Source of the DNA: CAWATZ01 sp963784995
GTDB lineage: Bacteria > Planctomycetota > Planctomycetia > Gemmatales > Gemmataceae
Assembly (NCBI GenBank): GCA_963784995.1
Contig: CAWATZ010000001.1
Coordinates: 62,001-126,000, forward strand
Reading direction: 5' to 3'
Length of the DNA stretch: 64,000 bases
A program made the position numbers and the translations under genes. This document shows positions 21,101 to 30,452 of the stretch, in pieces. Positions within the stretch are counted from its first letter, which is position 1. Each line of letters opens with the position of its first letter. Below the pieces are notes generated by a model that saw only the letters and a program-made list of their open reading frames with translations, ran no database searches and had not been told where the DNA came from.

Positions 21101-22695
21101 GCATGCCGCAGTCGGTCGTCGGCAGCGCGGTCGGCATCGACGGGGTGACGCCGGTCACCGGCACCTTCACCTACGTACTACGACCAGTACGTACTACCCG
21201 TATGCCTCCGGTCACGGGCAACCCGGCCGATGCGGGGATCCTACACCTTCATCGAATACTTCACCAGCCTCGACCCGAACTACACCAGCGGCAGCTTTCA
21301 GCTGGAGCTTGACCATCGAGGCTGCCACGCCGACGGTCACCGTCACCGGCGGACCGTTCACCTACAACGGCAACGGTCAGGCGGCAACGGCCACCGCGGT
21401 GGGCATCGACGGGGTGACGCCGGTCGCCGGCACGATGTTCGTTCACCTACAACGGGTCCAGCCTCGCCTCCGACCCTCCCCGGGACCTACGCCGTCGTCG
21501 CCACATTCATCCCCAGCGACCCGAATTACTACAGCTCGACCGGCAGCGGCACGATCGTGATCAACAAGGCGACTCCGGCGTTCAGCAACCTCTCGTCGCC
21601 GGCGGTCAACGTCGGTGCCTCCACCGTCACCGTGAGCGGGCACATCGCTGCTGGTTCCGCGAGCCCCGGCGGCGATGACGTGGCGATCACGCTCAACGGC
21701 GTCACCCAGCCGGCCACGATCAGCTCGAGCGGCAGTTTCAGCAGCGCCTTCAACATCCAGGGCCTGGCGACGGGAACTTACCCCATCACCTACGAATATC
21801 TCGGCGATGCCGTACGCTTCAACGCGGCCAGCAACGATTTCGCCAGCGGCACGCTGACCGTGCAGAGCCGCCCCCAGCATCGTGACCAGCCCGGTCAGTC
21901 AAACCGTCGTGAGCGGCAGCAGCCGTCACGTTCTCCGCGTCGGCGTCCGGCTATCCCGCGCCGACCGTCCAGTGGCAGCAGAGCACCAACGGCACGAACT
22001 ACACGAACATCTCCGGCGCCACCAGCCCCACTTACACCATCAGCGCCGTCACGACCAGTCAGAACGGCTACCACTATCGTGCCGTGTTCACCAACAGCGT
22101 CGGCTCGGCGACAACCGCCGCCGCGACGCTGACCGTGCAAGCCGCACCGACGGTGACGACGAATCCCAGGCAGCACAACGGTCAACGCCGGCCAGACGGC
22201 AACCTTCACCGCGGCCGCCACCGGCAATCCCACGCCGACCGTCCAGTGGCAGGTGAGCACCGACGGCGGCAACACGTTCACCAACATCGCCGGCGCCACC
22301 AGCACGACCCTGACGCTCACCAGCACGACGGCCAGCCAGAACGGCTACAAGTACCGCGCCGTGTTCACCAACAGCGTCGGCTCCGCGACCACGACCGCGG
22401 CAACTCTGACCGTCTACTTTGCGCCCATCGTCACAACGAACCCTGGCAGCCAATCGGTCACAGCTGGCAACGCGTGACCTTTACCGCCGCCGCGACCGGC
22501 AATCCGACGTCACCGTGCAATGGCAGGTGAGCACCGACGGCGGCAACACCTTCACCAACATCATCCGGGGCCACCAGCACGACCTTCACGATCAGGACCA
22601 CAACGGCCAGCCAGAACGGCTACCAATACCGTGCCGTGTTCACCAACAGCCTCGGCTCCGCGACGACCACCGCGGCGATCCTGACCGTCGATTGA
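18147..22695 (+). CDS. Giant surface protein: LEPR-XLL-like N-terminus, kelch repeats, Ig/MBG-like repeats; many frame breaks
   Basis: Roughly 1500 residues from ATG 18147 (SD GGGAGG) to TGA 22693-22695. The N-terminus has a basic segment then LLVLESLEARDLPAPLTW, similar to the LEPR-XLL segment seen at the start of many planctomycete surface proteins. Then kelch repeats to about 19180 (MEVYNPSANTWTYLASLPQT, LIYVIGGQTASGATATVESY), a He_PIG-like Ig domain (19240-19430), an FN3-like domain, about six MBG-type repeats (20040-21570; VGIDGVTPVAGT, FTYNGN, FTSNDPNY), another Ig-like domain, and three near-identical Ig repeats (STDGGNTFTNIAGATSTT, GYKYRAVFTNSVGSATT) to the end. The frame changes every 50-150 nt by single bases, far more often than elsewhere, so this is either error-rich sequence or a decaying gene. 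Adhesion or cell-surface role inferred. Confidence 0.7.
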
Positions 22696-22903
22696 CCGAA
22701 CGACTGCGGTCCGACGGCGTCCGCGGTTGTTGATCAGACAAACAAAGGGGGCAGGGTTCGGTTCGGGAGAGACCCTCCTCGAACATACAGATAGCAGTGG
22801 ACCGGGCCGGTATCAGTCGTATCCTGGTACTGGACGACCGAAGCCGGCCCAGCAACTGATCCTCGGCGTTCCACACGTACGTTAGCTCAAACGAGGGGCA
22901 GCA

Positions 22904-25315
22904 ATGTTTCATTTTATTCTGCGACTTTTCAGGTCGCCTCAGAGGGAAAAAGTGCAGCGTGCCTCGGTGTGCCCCACCGTGGAACAACTTGAGGAACGAA
23001 TCGTCCCCGCGCCCCTGACCTGGTTCGCCGGGCCCAGCCTGCCGGCAGCGCACGGCGGGGCGGTCGCCGCGGCGGATCAAGGGAGTGCGTTCACACTCCT
23101 GGGCGGCGGTCCCTCGGTCGTCCTCACCGTGAACCCCGCCGACCCGGCGTGGAAAGCCAGCGTCTGGTCAGACCCGTCCTTCGAGGACCGGACGAGCATT
23201 TCCCCCGGTGTCGGGATCCTGGGAAGCACCTCCCTCCTGATGTTCGGTGGCGACCAGGGTGGAGCGGTCGCGGATGCCTTCCAGTACGATCCGCCACCGG
23301 CCCGCAGCAGGTCGCCAGCATGCACACGCCGCGCAAACTCCTGGGGTCCGCGACCGACCTGCAACAACACGTCTATGCCATCGGCGGCATCGACGACAAC
23401 GGCACCCCGCTGGCGTCGGTGGAGGTCCTACAGCCAAAGTACCAACGCCTGGACCTTGGCGGCCCCCTTGCCGCAAACGCTTTATGCCGAGTCCGCAGCC
23501 TATGACGGCAACGGCCACGTCTTTACCTTCGGCGGAGTCGGTGCCAGCGGCGCCATTCTCAGCACCGTCTGCGAATACACCATTGCGACCAACAGTTGGT
23601 CGGTGGCGGCGGCCATGCCCATCGCCCTGCGCGACAGCGCCGCGGTCCTCGCCTCCAATAACTTGATCTGCGTCCTCGGCGGCAAGACGAGCACCGGCAC
23701 GACGGCCACCGTCGAGAGTTACAACCCGGTCACCAACACCTGGAACACCGAGAGTTCGCTGCCGAGCCCGGTCAGTAACGAAGCGGTCGTCAGCGACTCG
23801 CTCGGCCGGATCGAGGTCCTGGGCGGCTACGATTCCGGCGGCAACGCTCTGGCCAACGTTTGGGCCAGTCAGCGGCTCAACGCGTCCGACGCCGTTCCTT
23901 CCATCACCACCACGCCGCCGACCACGGGCAGTACGGGCGTCCTGTACTCCTACCAGGTGTTTTCCACGGCAAACCCACAGGCCGCCTACGCCTGAGCGCG
24001 GCCCCGGCGGGCATGTCGATCAACCCGGTCACGGGCCTGCTCCAGTGGACGCCGGGCGGCACGCAGACCGGCAGCTTCCCGGTCACGGTCGTGGCCAGCA
24101 ACTACGCCGGCCAGACCAGTCAGTCGTTCACGGTCAAGGTCACCCAGTCGCGGCCCACCACCCCGACCGGCCTCACGGTCACTGGCGCGACAGCCTCGTC
24201 TCTTACCCTGTCCTGGAATGCTTCTTACGATCCGATCGGGGTGTCCAGCTACACGGTTTACCACTTCTACGTCACGGGCCACTCCGGGCACGGCGGCGGG
24301 AACGTCTACCATTACGTCCCCGTCCTTACCGTCAGCGGGACGAAGACGACCGGCACGGTCACCGGCCTGGCCCAGGGGACGAGTTCCTGGTACGTGGTGA
24401 GGGCCTTCGACAGCTCGGGGCTCTCCTCCGGTTACTCCAGCTACGTCACCGGCACCACGGACACTCGGCCGGCCTTCACCGGGTCCCTGGCCGGGACCAC
24501 TTTCAACCTCACCGCCCAGCACGCCTTCAGCCTGACGCTCACGGCCAAGGGCAATCCGACCGACTTCAGCTACTCGATCGTCAACCCGCCAACCGGCATG
24601 AAGGTGAACACCTCCACCGGCGTCGTGACCTGGACGCCGTCGGACAGCTCCGTGGGGACGACCAACGTCACCTTCCAGGTCTCCAGCAGCGCGGGCACCG
24701 GCGGCACGGTGGACTACAACTTCGCGGTGGCGCCCAACCTGCCCGTGCCGCAGTACGCCTCCGCCAACCTGATCAAGGGCACCCTGTACGCCACGCCCAC
24801 CGGGCAGCTCCCGATGCAGCTGTCCGACACCTTCAGCAACAGCACCGTCACCTGGTCGTTGGTCTCCGGGCCTGCGGGAATGACGGTCAACGCGACCACG
24901 GGGGCGGTGGCCTGGAGGCCGTCGGCCACAACGGCGGTATGGGGAGCGTCCATGCGACCTTCAAGGCCACCAATTACGCCGGCAGTGTGACCCTGCCCGT
25001 GTCCATCACCGTCGTTTTCGCAAGTTGGCCGAACAATGTGACGGTATCGAACCTGACGTCCGGCACCAGCGGCGATCGCACTCATCAGCTGGGGACTGCC
25101 GGCCACCAATGCGAGCAAGGTGGCCAAGTACGAGCTGCTGGTCACGCAGCCGGGGGGCTCAGGCACCTTCACGACCACTTACGGTTTCGGGCAGCACGCG
25201 GCAATTCCAACTGTCCGGTCTGGACAGATACTCCTACGTAACGGTCGAGGTCGTGGCTGAGAACGCCAATGGGAACCTGGGAATGCCGACGTTCAGCACG
25301 TTTGTTTCGCCGTAA
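22904..25315 (+). CDS. Second LEPR-XLL-like kelch/Ig/FN3 surface protein, several frame breaks
   Basis: About 800 residues from ATG 22904 (SD GAGGGGCAGC). N-terminus VEQLEERIVPAPLTWFAGP parallels the previous gene, and the kelch part is closely related to it (LPQTLYAESAAYDGNGHVFT, ATVESYNPVTNTWNTESSLP), so the two are tandem paralogues. After the propeller come a He_PIG-like domain (GMSINPVTGLLQWTPGGTQT), an FN3-like domain (PTGLTVTGATASSLTLSWNA), two more putative Ig domains and an FN3-like end (YSYVTVEVVAENANGNLGMP). MBG repeats are absent. Breaks lie near 23300, 23430, 23990, 24940, 25080 and 25180. Upstream 22696-22903 is a short spacer with nothing recognised. Confidence 0.75.
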
Positions 25316-25465
25316 CGAAGCACCAAATCGGCACAGAGCCACCGGTAACTCCACTGCTGCACTGCGCCCCGCGTCGCGGCTAACCAGCCAGGCACGATTA
25401 ACCTTCGCGCAACGCCCGACGTCCTTTACGCTGGCGCTGGCAAGTGAAGGACGGGAGGGCACACC

Positions 25466-26413
25466 ATGATAACGCGCCAGCTCGGCAACTCGGGGCTCCA
25501 GGTCGGGCCGCTGGCCTTTGGCGGCAACGTCTTCGGCTGGACGGCAGACGAGGCCACCTCCTTCAAGCTCCTCGACGCTTTCGTCGCAGCCGGGTTCAAT
25601 CTCATCGATACCGCCAACGTCTACTCGCGCTGGGTCCCCGGACACCAGGGCGGCGAGTCGGAAACGATCCTCGGCCGCTGGCTCAGCGCAGCGGCAAACG
25701 CGGGCAGGTGGTGATTGCCACCAAGGTTGGGATGGAGATGGGGCCGACAGAGAAGGGCCTGTCGCGGACCTACGTCCTTCAGGCCGTCGAGCGCTCGCTC
25801 CAGCGCCTGCAAATCGACTGCATCGACCTGTATCAGGCGCACAAGGATGACGAAGCCATACCCCTGGAGGAGACCCTCGGTGCCTTTGCGGACCTCATCA
25901 AACAGGGGAAGGTCCTGGCCATTGGCGCCTCCAACTACACCGCGGAGCGGCTGGCCCAAGCGCTCCGCGTGAGCAAGGAGAACAGGCTGCCGCGGTATGA
26001 GTGTCTGCAGCCGCTGTACAACCTCTATCGACCGCGCTCCCTACGAGGAGGCGCTGGAGCCGCTCTGCGGGAAAGAGGGCCTGGGCGTCATCCCCTACTA
26101 CTCCCTCGCGGCCGGCTTCCTGACCGGCAAGTACCGCTCCGAGGCCGACCTGGCGCAGAGCCAACGCGGGAAAACGGTCAAGAAGTACCTCAACGATCGA
26201 GGGCGGCGCATCCTCGCGGCCCTCGATGTGGTCGCGGCGCGGTGCCGCTCGACTCCGGCCCGGGTGGCCCTCGCCTGGCTGCTGGCCCGGCCGAGCGTGA
26301 CGGCACCGATCGCCAGCGCGACGAGCCTGGAGCAGTTCACCGACCTTATCGAGGCCACCCGCCTCAGCCTGGACGCCGCGACCGTGGAGGAGCTGAACCA
26401 GGCGAGCGCATGA
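25466..26413 (+). CDS. Aldo/keto reductase, two frame breaks
   Basis: About 316 residues; ATG 25466 follows GGGAGGG. TIM-barrel NADPH-dependent oxidoreductase: LIDTANVYS supplies the catalytic Asp and Tyr, IATKVGMEMG the Lys, and DLYQAHKDD the His. C-terminal cofactor-binding text reads RVALAWLLARPSVTAPIASA. The sequence resembles the YajO/Tas-like class used on small aldehydes and ketones. Frame breaks occur near 25690 and near 26030 (one extra c after LYNLY in the latter). The last codons overlap an ATG of the following gene's frame. Substrate unknown. Confidence 0.88.
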
Positions 26414-26475
26414 GCGCTGATGTCGGAATTAGGACATGGCCGATTTCAGCGTCACTTGCGGAGGATACCTCTGCC

Positions 26476-26985
26476 ATGACGGTGCAGGTCATCATCGCTG
26501 GATTGGTCGCTCTCACCCTCTCCGCCGGCTGCCTGTTGGTGCTTTGGGTCTTCGTCCGCTTCACAGTCATCTCGGAGTGGCGCAGCGCGGCTGGCAGGGC
26601 CGCCTCGCGCAGCCCCGCCTGGAGGAACTGGAGGCTGAGTGGCACGTTCGACTGCCCCCCGCTCGAGGCATATTATCGGAGCGGCGTCGTGGAGCACGGC
26701 GAGTGTTACCTGGTGCCGCCTGGGGTCGAGGACCAGCGGTGGTACGTCGTCCACTTCATCCCGTTGACGAAGCGGGATGTCGCCGAGTGGATGAAGATCA
26801 CTGCCGTGCCGGGCATCCCCTTGGCCCTCGATGACAGCAAGGGGGTCTACTATCTGCCGTTCGCGGTGCTGAGGCGTGGGGAAGCGCCCCCGGTCTTGCT
26901 CCGCGAGCCGGGTCTGGCCCACCAAGATCGGGAGGTGGCGCCGAGTGTGGAGGACTTCGTCCGGTTTCAGTCAGTGGAGGAATGA
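26476..26985 (+). CDS. Unknown single-pass membrane protein
   Basis: A 169-aa protein. ATG 26476 has GGAGG 11 nt upstream; the frame is open further up to an ATG at 26410 that overlaps the aldo/keto reductase stop, but the chosen start places a membrane helix at once (VIIAGLVALTLSAGCLLVLW). The rest is a soluble domain with YRSGVVEHGECYLVPPGVED, RWYVVHFIPLTKRDVAEWMK and YYLPFAVLRRGEAPPVLL. No family recognised. Probably co-transcribed with the next small gene, whose start is 3 nt after the stop. Confidence 0.6.
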   Translation: MTVQVIIAGLVALTLSAGCLLVLWVFVRFTVISEWRSAAGRAASRSPAWRNWRLSGTFDCPPLEAYYRSGVVEHGECYLVPPGVEDQRWYVVHFIPLTKRDVAEWMKITAVPGIPLALDDSKGVYYLPFAVLRRGEAPPVLLREPGLAHQDREVAPSVEDFVRFQSVEE

Positions 26986-26988
26986 GTC

Positions 26989-27183
26989 TTGGGGCGAAAC
27001 CCGGACTTGTCCCCGAAGCAGACGGACAAGCACCCGCTGTGCGTCGGCGAGGCTCGCCGCATCGTGCTGGACGCTCTCGGCACTCGCTATCAGCAACGCT
27101 TCACCGACCAGTGGGACTTCGTCCGTTACGCAAAGGAGCGGAACCTCGGCCTTGACCTCACCACCCCGCCGAAAGGTCGCTGA
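26989..27183 (+). CDS. Small unknown protein, 64 aa
   Basis: A TTG start at 26989 sits 6 nt after GGAGGA (26977-26982), a strong SD that supports this rare start. The protein reads LGRNPDLSPKQTDKHPLCVG, then RRIVLDALGTRYQQRFTDQW and ends LTTPPKGR. Composition is protein-like and the spacing to the upstream gene implies translational coupling. No domain recognised. Confidence 0.5.
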   Translation: MGRNPDLSPKQTDKHPLCVGEARRIVLDALGTRYQQRFTDQWDFVRYAKERNLGLDLTTPPKGR

Positions 27184-27541
27184 GCGAAGGTAACCCGGAG
27201 TGGTTTGCCAGGAATTGTCGGTAAGGGACAGGCAGCCAGCTCCCGAACACCCTGACAACTGGCAGGCAGGCGGCCAACGGACGTCGTCTGACACTCCCCC
27301 GACAGTCCTGGGCACCTCGTGGCATCTGCCACGTCTCAGGAAGAAGTGGCAGACAGGGCTGGCAGACGCCTTCCCCTCCCGAGGGACGCTTCACCCGATT
27401 GACGAAGGGAAACGTTCGGGCCGACTTCCGCCTGGCTCGTGCAGCAGTTCTCTTGGCGCAGGGGCCAATGTTCTTTACCCTGGCGCTCAGAAGGGTCCAG
27501 GGCCAGCAAGGGAACAGTGAAGTCAAAGGAGACCGACCAGC
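27184..27541. other. 358-bp spacer upstream of the ECF42-type sigma gene
   Basis: Contains no supported gene. A TGTCGG at 27216-27221 resembles the ECF42 -35 element but has no partner at the right distance. A short stretch at about 27471-27492 (tctttaccctggcgctcagaag) is similar to one in front of the aldo/keto reductase (25427-25450, tcctttacgctggcgctggcaag); the meaning is unknown. AAAGGAGA lies before the sigma start. Confidence 0.4.
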
Positions 27542-28800
27542 ATGGAGGAGACGACCACCGAGCCCGTGCGCCAGGTCGTGGAAGGCGTCTATCGCTCCGA
27601 GTCGCGGCGCGTCCTCGCCACCCTGATCCGCCTGCTCGGCGACTTCGACCTCGCCGAGGAGTCCCTGCACGAGGCGTTTGCCGCGGCGCTGGAGCAGTGG
27701 TCCCGGGAGGGCGTGCCCGCCAATCCCCGCGCCTGGCTCGTTTCGACCGGCCGCTTCAAGGCCGTCGATGCCTTGCGACGCCGGGCGCGCCTGGATGCGT
27801 CCCTGGCGGAACTGGCCAGTCGATTGGAAGGGGTGAACCGCGCCGAAGCGAAGGATGAGGAGCTGGAGGACGACCGGCTCCGGCTGATCTTCACCTGCTG
27901 CCACCCCGCCCTATCGCCTGACACCCAAGTGGCGCTGACCCTCCGGGAAGTCTGCGGCCTGACCACCGAGGAGATTGCCAGCGCCTTCCTGGCCGCTGCG
28001 CCCACGATTGCTCAGCGCATTGTGCGCGGCAAGGCCAAGATCCGCGATGCCCGCATCCCCTACCAGGTGCCCATCGCTCACCGACCTGCCGGATCGGCTC
28101 GATTCCGTGCTGGCGGTCATTTATCTCGTCTTCAACGAGGGCTATTCCGCCTCCTCGGGCGGCTCCGTGACCCAGGCCGGACCTTTCCGAGGAAGCCATT
28201 CGACTTGGCCGGCTCCTCGTTGAGCTTCTGCCCGATCCCGAGGCGCTCGGGCTTCTGGCCCTGATGCTGTTCCAGGAGTCGAGGCGAGAGGCCCGGACCT
28301 CGCCGGAGGGCGACCTGATCCTGCTGGAAGAGCAGGACCGCTCTCTCTGGGACCGCGACAAGATCCGCGAAGGCCGGGCCCTGGTCGAGCAAGCGCTGGC
28401 GTCGGAGCGCGTCGGCGTTTACGTGATTCAGGCGGCCATCGCCGGGATGCATGCCGAGGCCGCGACGGCCGAGGCCACGGACTGGGCCCGGATGGTGGCC
28501 TGGTACGACGTGCTGGCCCGTGCCGTACCCTCCCCTGTGGTGGCGCTGAACCGGGCCGTGGCGGTGGCCATGCGCGACGGCCCGCTGGCAGGTCTGCAAC
28601 TCATCGACTCCATCCTGGCCAAAGGTCAGCTGGTGGAGTACCACTTGGCCCACGCGGCCCGGGCTGACCTGTGCCGGCGGCTGGGTCGGACGGCCGACGC
28701 CCGGGAGTCTTACCACAAGGCCCTTGCCCTCGCCAAACAGGAACCGGAGCGGCGCTTCCTCGAAAGACGCCTCCGCGAACTGGTCGAGAAACCCCCCTGA
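27542..28800 (+). CDS. ECF42-type RNA polymerase sigma factor with C-terminal TPR-like domain, two frame breaks
   Basis: About 419 residues. Region 2: FDLAEESLHEAFAAALEQW and PRAWLVSTGRFKAVDALRRR; region 4: LREVCGLTTEEIASAFL with TIAQRIVRGKAKIRDARIPY. The long C-terminal half (LVFNEGYSASSGG, RREARTSPEGDLILLEEQDR, ALNRAVAVAMRDGPLAGLQL) is the TPR-like extension that defines ECF42 (COG4941/SigI-like) and is needed for activity in that group. The frame shifts by one extra base near 28075 and again near 28175. ECF42 members have no anti-sigma factor and are genetically linked to DGPF proteins, exactly as seen downstream. Group assignment is confident; signal unknown. Confidence 0.88.
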
Positions 28801-29038
28801 CCGTCACGGAATTTGGGGAAGTGCCAAACGAGGACCCGAAGGGAAGGCGTGTGATGTTGGCGTGTTGGCGGTGTCGCTTTTTTGTCATCGGTGGGGCAAG
28901 CACAGACACGCCGGGGCACTCCCCGACAACACCGCCAAGCAAAAGCGCCGTTGGCGGTGTGGCGGTCTCGGCTCTTGGGGCTCGCCCTCCCCTCCCTCCC
29001 CTCAATCCGGGACGGTCAGAAAAAAAACTTTTCCCTGT

Positions 29039-29065
29039 TGTCGATTTCGCACGTGCCCAAACGAC
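29039..29065 (+). promoter_or_regulatory. Candidate ECF42-dependent promoter
   Basis: TGTCGA (29039-29044), a 17-nt spacer, then CGAC (29062-29065), 50 nt before the start of the first DGPF gene. The target motif I recall for ECF42 in Streptomyces is TGTCGA at -35 and CGWC at -10. Both elements match exactly and at a suitable distance. It lies in the otherwise featureless 315-bp gap 28801-29115, which also carries an A7 tract just upstream. Confidence 0.6.
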
Positions 29066-29115
29066 TACCTGGTGAAAGCGGCAATGGGCCGCTGCCAAAC
29101 CAGAAGGAGGATGCC

Positions 29116-29478
29116 ATGCGATACCTGTTGCTCATCTATACCGAAGAAAAGTCCTGGACCGAAAGCGAGCGGGCCAGGTGCATTGCCGAGTCTACCCAGC
29201 TTACCCACGAGCTGCATTCCAAAAAGCAGTACCTGGGTGCGGCGCCGCTCCATCCGGTTGCCCTGGCGACCAGTGTGCGCGTGCGCGACGGCAAACGCTT
29301 CGTGACAGACGGTCCCTTCGCCGAGACCCGGGAGCAACTCGGCGGCTTCTTCCTGATCGAGGCCGACGACCTTGACGAAGCGATCGGCATTGCCGCTCGC
29401 ATTCCCGGCGCCCGCAAGGGGACCGTGGAAGTCCGGCCGGTCATTGATCTGCCCGGGCTTCCGGAAGTGAAAGCGTAA
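29116..29478 (+). CDS. DGPF/YCII-related protein
   Basis: A 120-aa protein; ATG 29116 follows an ideal AAGGAGG. It has the ferredoxin-like YCII fold signature: MRYLLLIYTEEKSWTE at the start and the name-giving TDGPFAETREQLGGFF (DGPF at 65-68) followed by EADDLDEAIGIAARIPGA and VEVRPVID. This is the standard ECF42 partner, of unknown biochemical function, with a conserved His/Asp pocket in the wider family. First gene after the candidate ECF42 promoter. Confidence 0.9.
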   Translation: MRYLLLIYTEEKSWTESERARCIAESTQLTHELHSKKQYLGAAPLHPVALATSVRVRDGKRFVTDGPFAETREQLGGFFLIEADDLDEAIGIAARIPGARKGTVEVRPVIDLPGLPEVKA

Positions 29479-29527
29479 CCGGCAGGTCGATTCGCACAGA
29501 AACCAACCACACGATAGGAGAATTGCC

Positions 29528-29998
29528 ATGAATCATACGCCCCAGATCACCGAGACGGCGGGCCGGCTGATCGCTGTCATCCATCTCACCGTTCCGCGGA
29601 GTGAGATCCGGAACGTCATGCATCCGGGCCTGAAGGAACTGCTGGCCGCCGTCGCCGCCCAGGGGATCGCCCCGACCGGCCCGTGGTTCACGCACCACCT
29701 GAGGATGGACCCCGAGATTTTTGACTTCGAGATCGGCGTGCCGGTCCCGGTGCCCGTTTCGGCCGTGGGCCGGGTGACGCCCGCGCAGCGCCCCGCCATG
29801 AGGGTGGCACGCACGATCTACCGGGGCCCCTACGAGGGCCTGGCGGCGGCCTGGGGCGAGTTCGATGCCTGGATCGCGGCTCAGGGCCACAAGCCGGCGG
29901 CGGACCTCTGGGAATGCTATGCGGCGGGTCCGGAGTCAAGTCCCGACCCGGCGAACTGGTGTACGGAGTTTGAACGACCCTTGAAGAAAGAAAGGTGA
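29528..29998 (+). CDS. GyrI-like / AraC effector-binding domain protein
   Basis: A 156-aa cytosolic protein; SD TAGGAG before ATG 29528. The whole length is a GyrI-like small-molecule-binding domain (SHS2 duplication): VIHLTVPRSEIRNVMHPGL, GPWFTHHLRMDPEIFDFEIG, VARTIYRGPYEGLAAAWGEF, and WECYAAGPESSPDPANWCTE near the end. Stand-alone members bind or hydrolyse small hydrophobic compounds, or act as gyrase inhibitors in SbmC. It lies between the two DGPF genes and is probably in the same operon, suggesting membership in the ECF42 regulon. Confidence 0.85.
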   Translation: MNHTPQITETAGRLIAVIHLTVPRSEIRNVMHPGLKELLAAVAAQGIAPTGPWFTHHLRMDPEIFDFEIGVPVPVPVSAVGRVTPAQRPAMRVARTIYRGPYEGLAAAWGEFDAWIAAQGHKPAADLWECYAAGPESSPDPANWCTEFERPLKKER

Positions 29999-30002
29999 TG
30001 CG

Positions 30003-30452
30003 ATGCAAGTCATGGTGATGGTCAAGGCCAGCAAGGATTCCGAGGCCGGCGTGCTGCCCAGCGAGCAGATGCTCGCGGCCATGGGCAAGTTCAACGAGGA
30101 GCTGGTGAAGGCCGGCGTGCTGGTCGCGGCCGAGGGGCTTCAGCCCAGCTCGAAGGGGAAGCGCGTGCGGTTCTCCGGCAAGACGCGGACCGTGATCGAC
30201 GGGCCGTTTGCCGAGACCAAGGAACTGCTCGCCGGCTTCTGGATCTGGCAGGTGAAGTCCCTGGAAGAAGCCCTCGACTGGATCAGGCGCTGCCCGAACC
30301 CCCACAACGAGGATGGCGAGGTCGAGATTCGCCCCTTGTTCTCAGCGGAGGACTTCGCGGCCAGCGACCCCAGCGGGGAACTCCGGGCCGCCGAAGCCTG
30401 CTTGCGCGAGCGGGTGTCAATGTCGCGGAAGGACGAATCAGGCAGCTGCTGA
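30003..30452 (+). CDS. DGPF/YCII-related protein, second copy
   Basis: A 149-aa protein starting 4 nt after the GyrI-like stop (SD AAAGGTGATG). It begins MQVMVMVKASKDSEAGVLPS and carries IDGPFAETKELLAGFWIWQV (DGPF at 66-69), then EEALDWIRRCPNPHNEDGEV and EIRPLFSAEDF. The C-terminal ~25 residues are a variable tail. The two DGPF proteins differ clearly from each other in sequence, so this is not a recent duplication. The last 15 nt overlap, convergently, the 3' end of the flippase-like gene on the other strand. Confidence 0.9.
   Translation: MQVMVMVKASKDSEAGVLPSEQMLAAMGKFNEELVKAGVLVAAEGLQPSSKGKRVRFSGKTRTVIDGPFAETKELLAGFWIWQVKSLEEALDWIRRCPNPHNEDGEVEIRPLFSAEDFAASDPSGELRAAEACLRERVSMSRKDESGSC

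Noticed and set aside
20040..21570. Regularly spaced similar DNA segments that could suggest a repeat array or CRISPR.
   Set aside because: The units are ~240 nt, diverged, and encode MBG/Ig-like protein repeats; there are no short identical repeats with unique spacers.
27216..27221. TGTCGG as an ECF42 autoregulatory promoter.
   Set aside because: One mismatch in the -35 and the nearest CGA lies 22 nt away rather than about 17.
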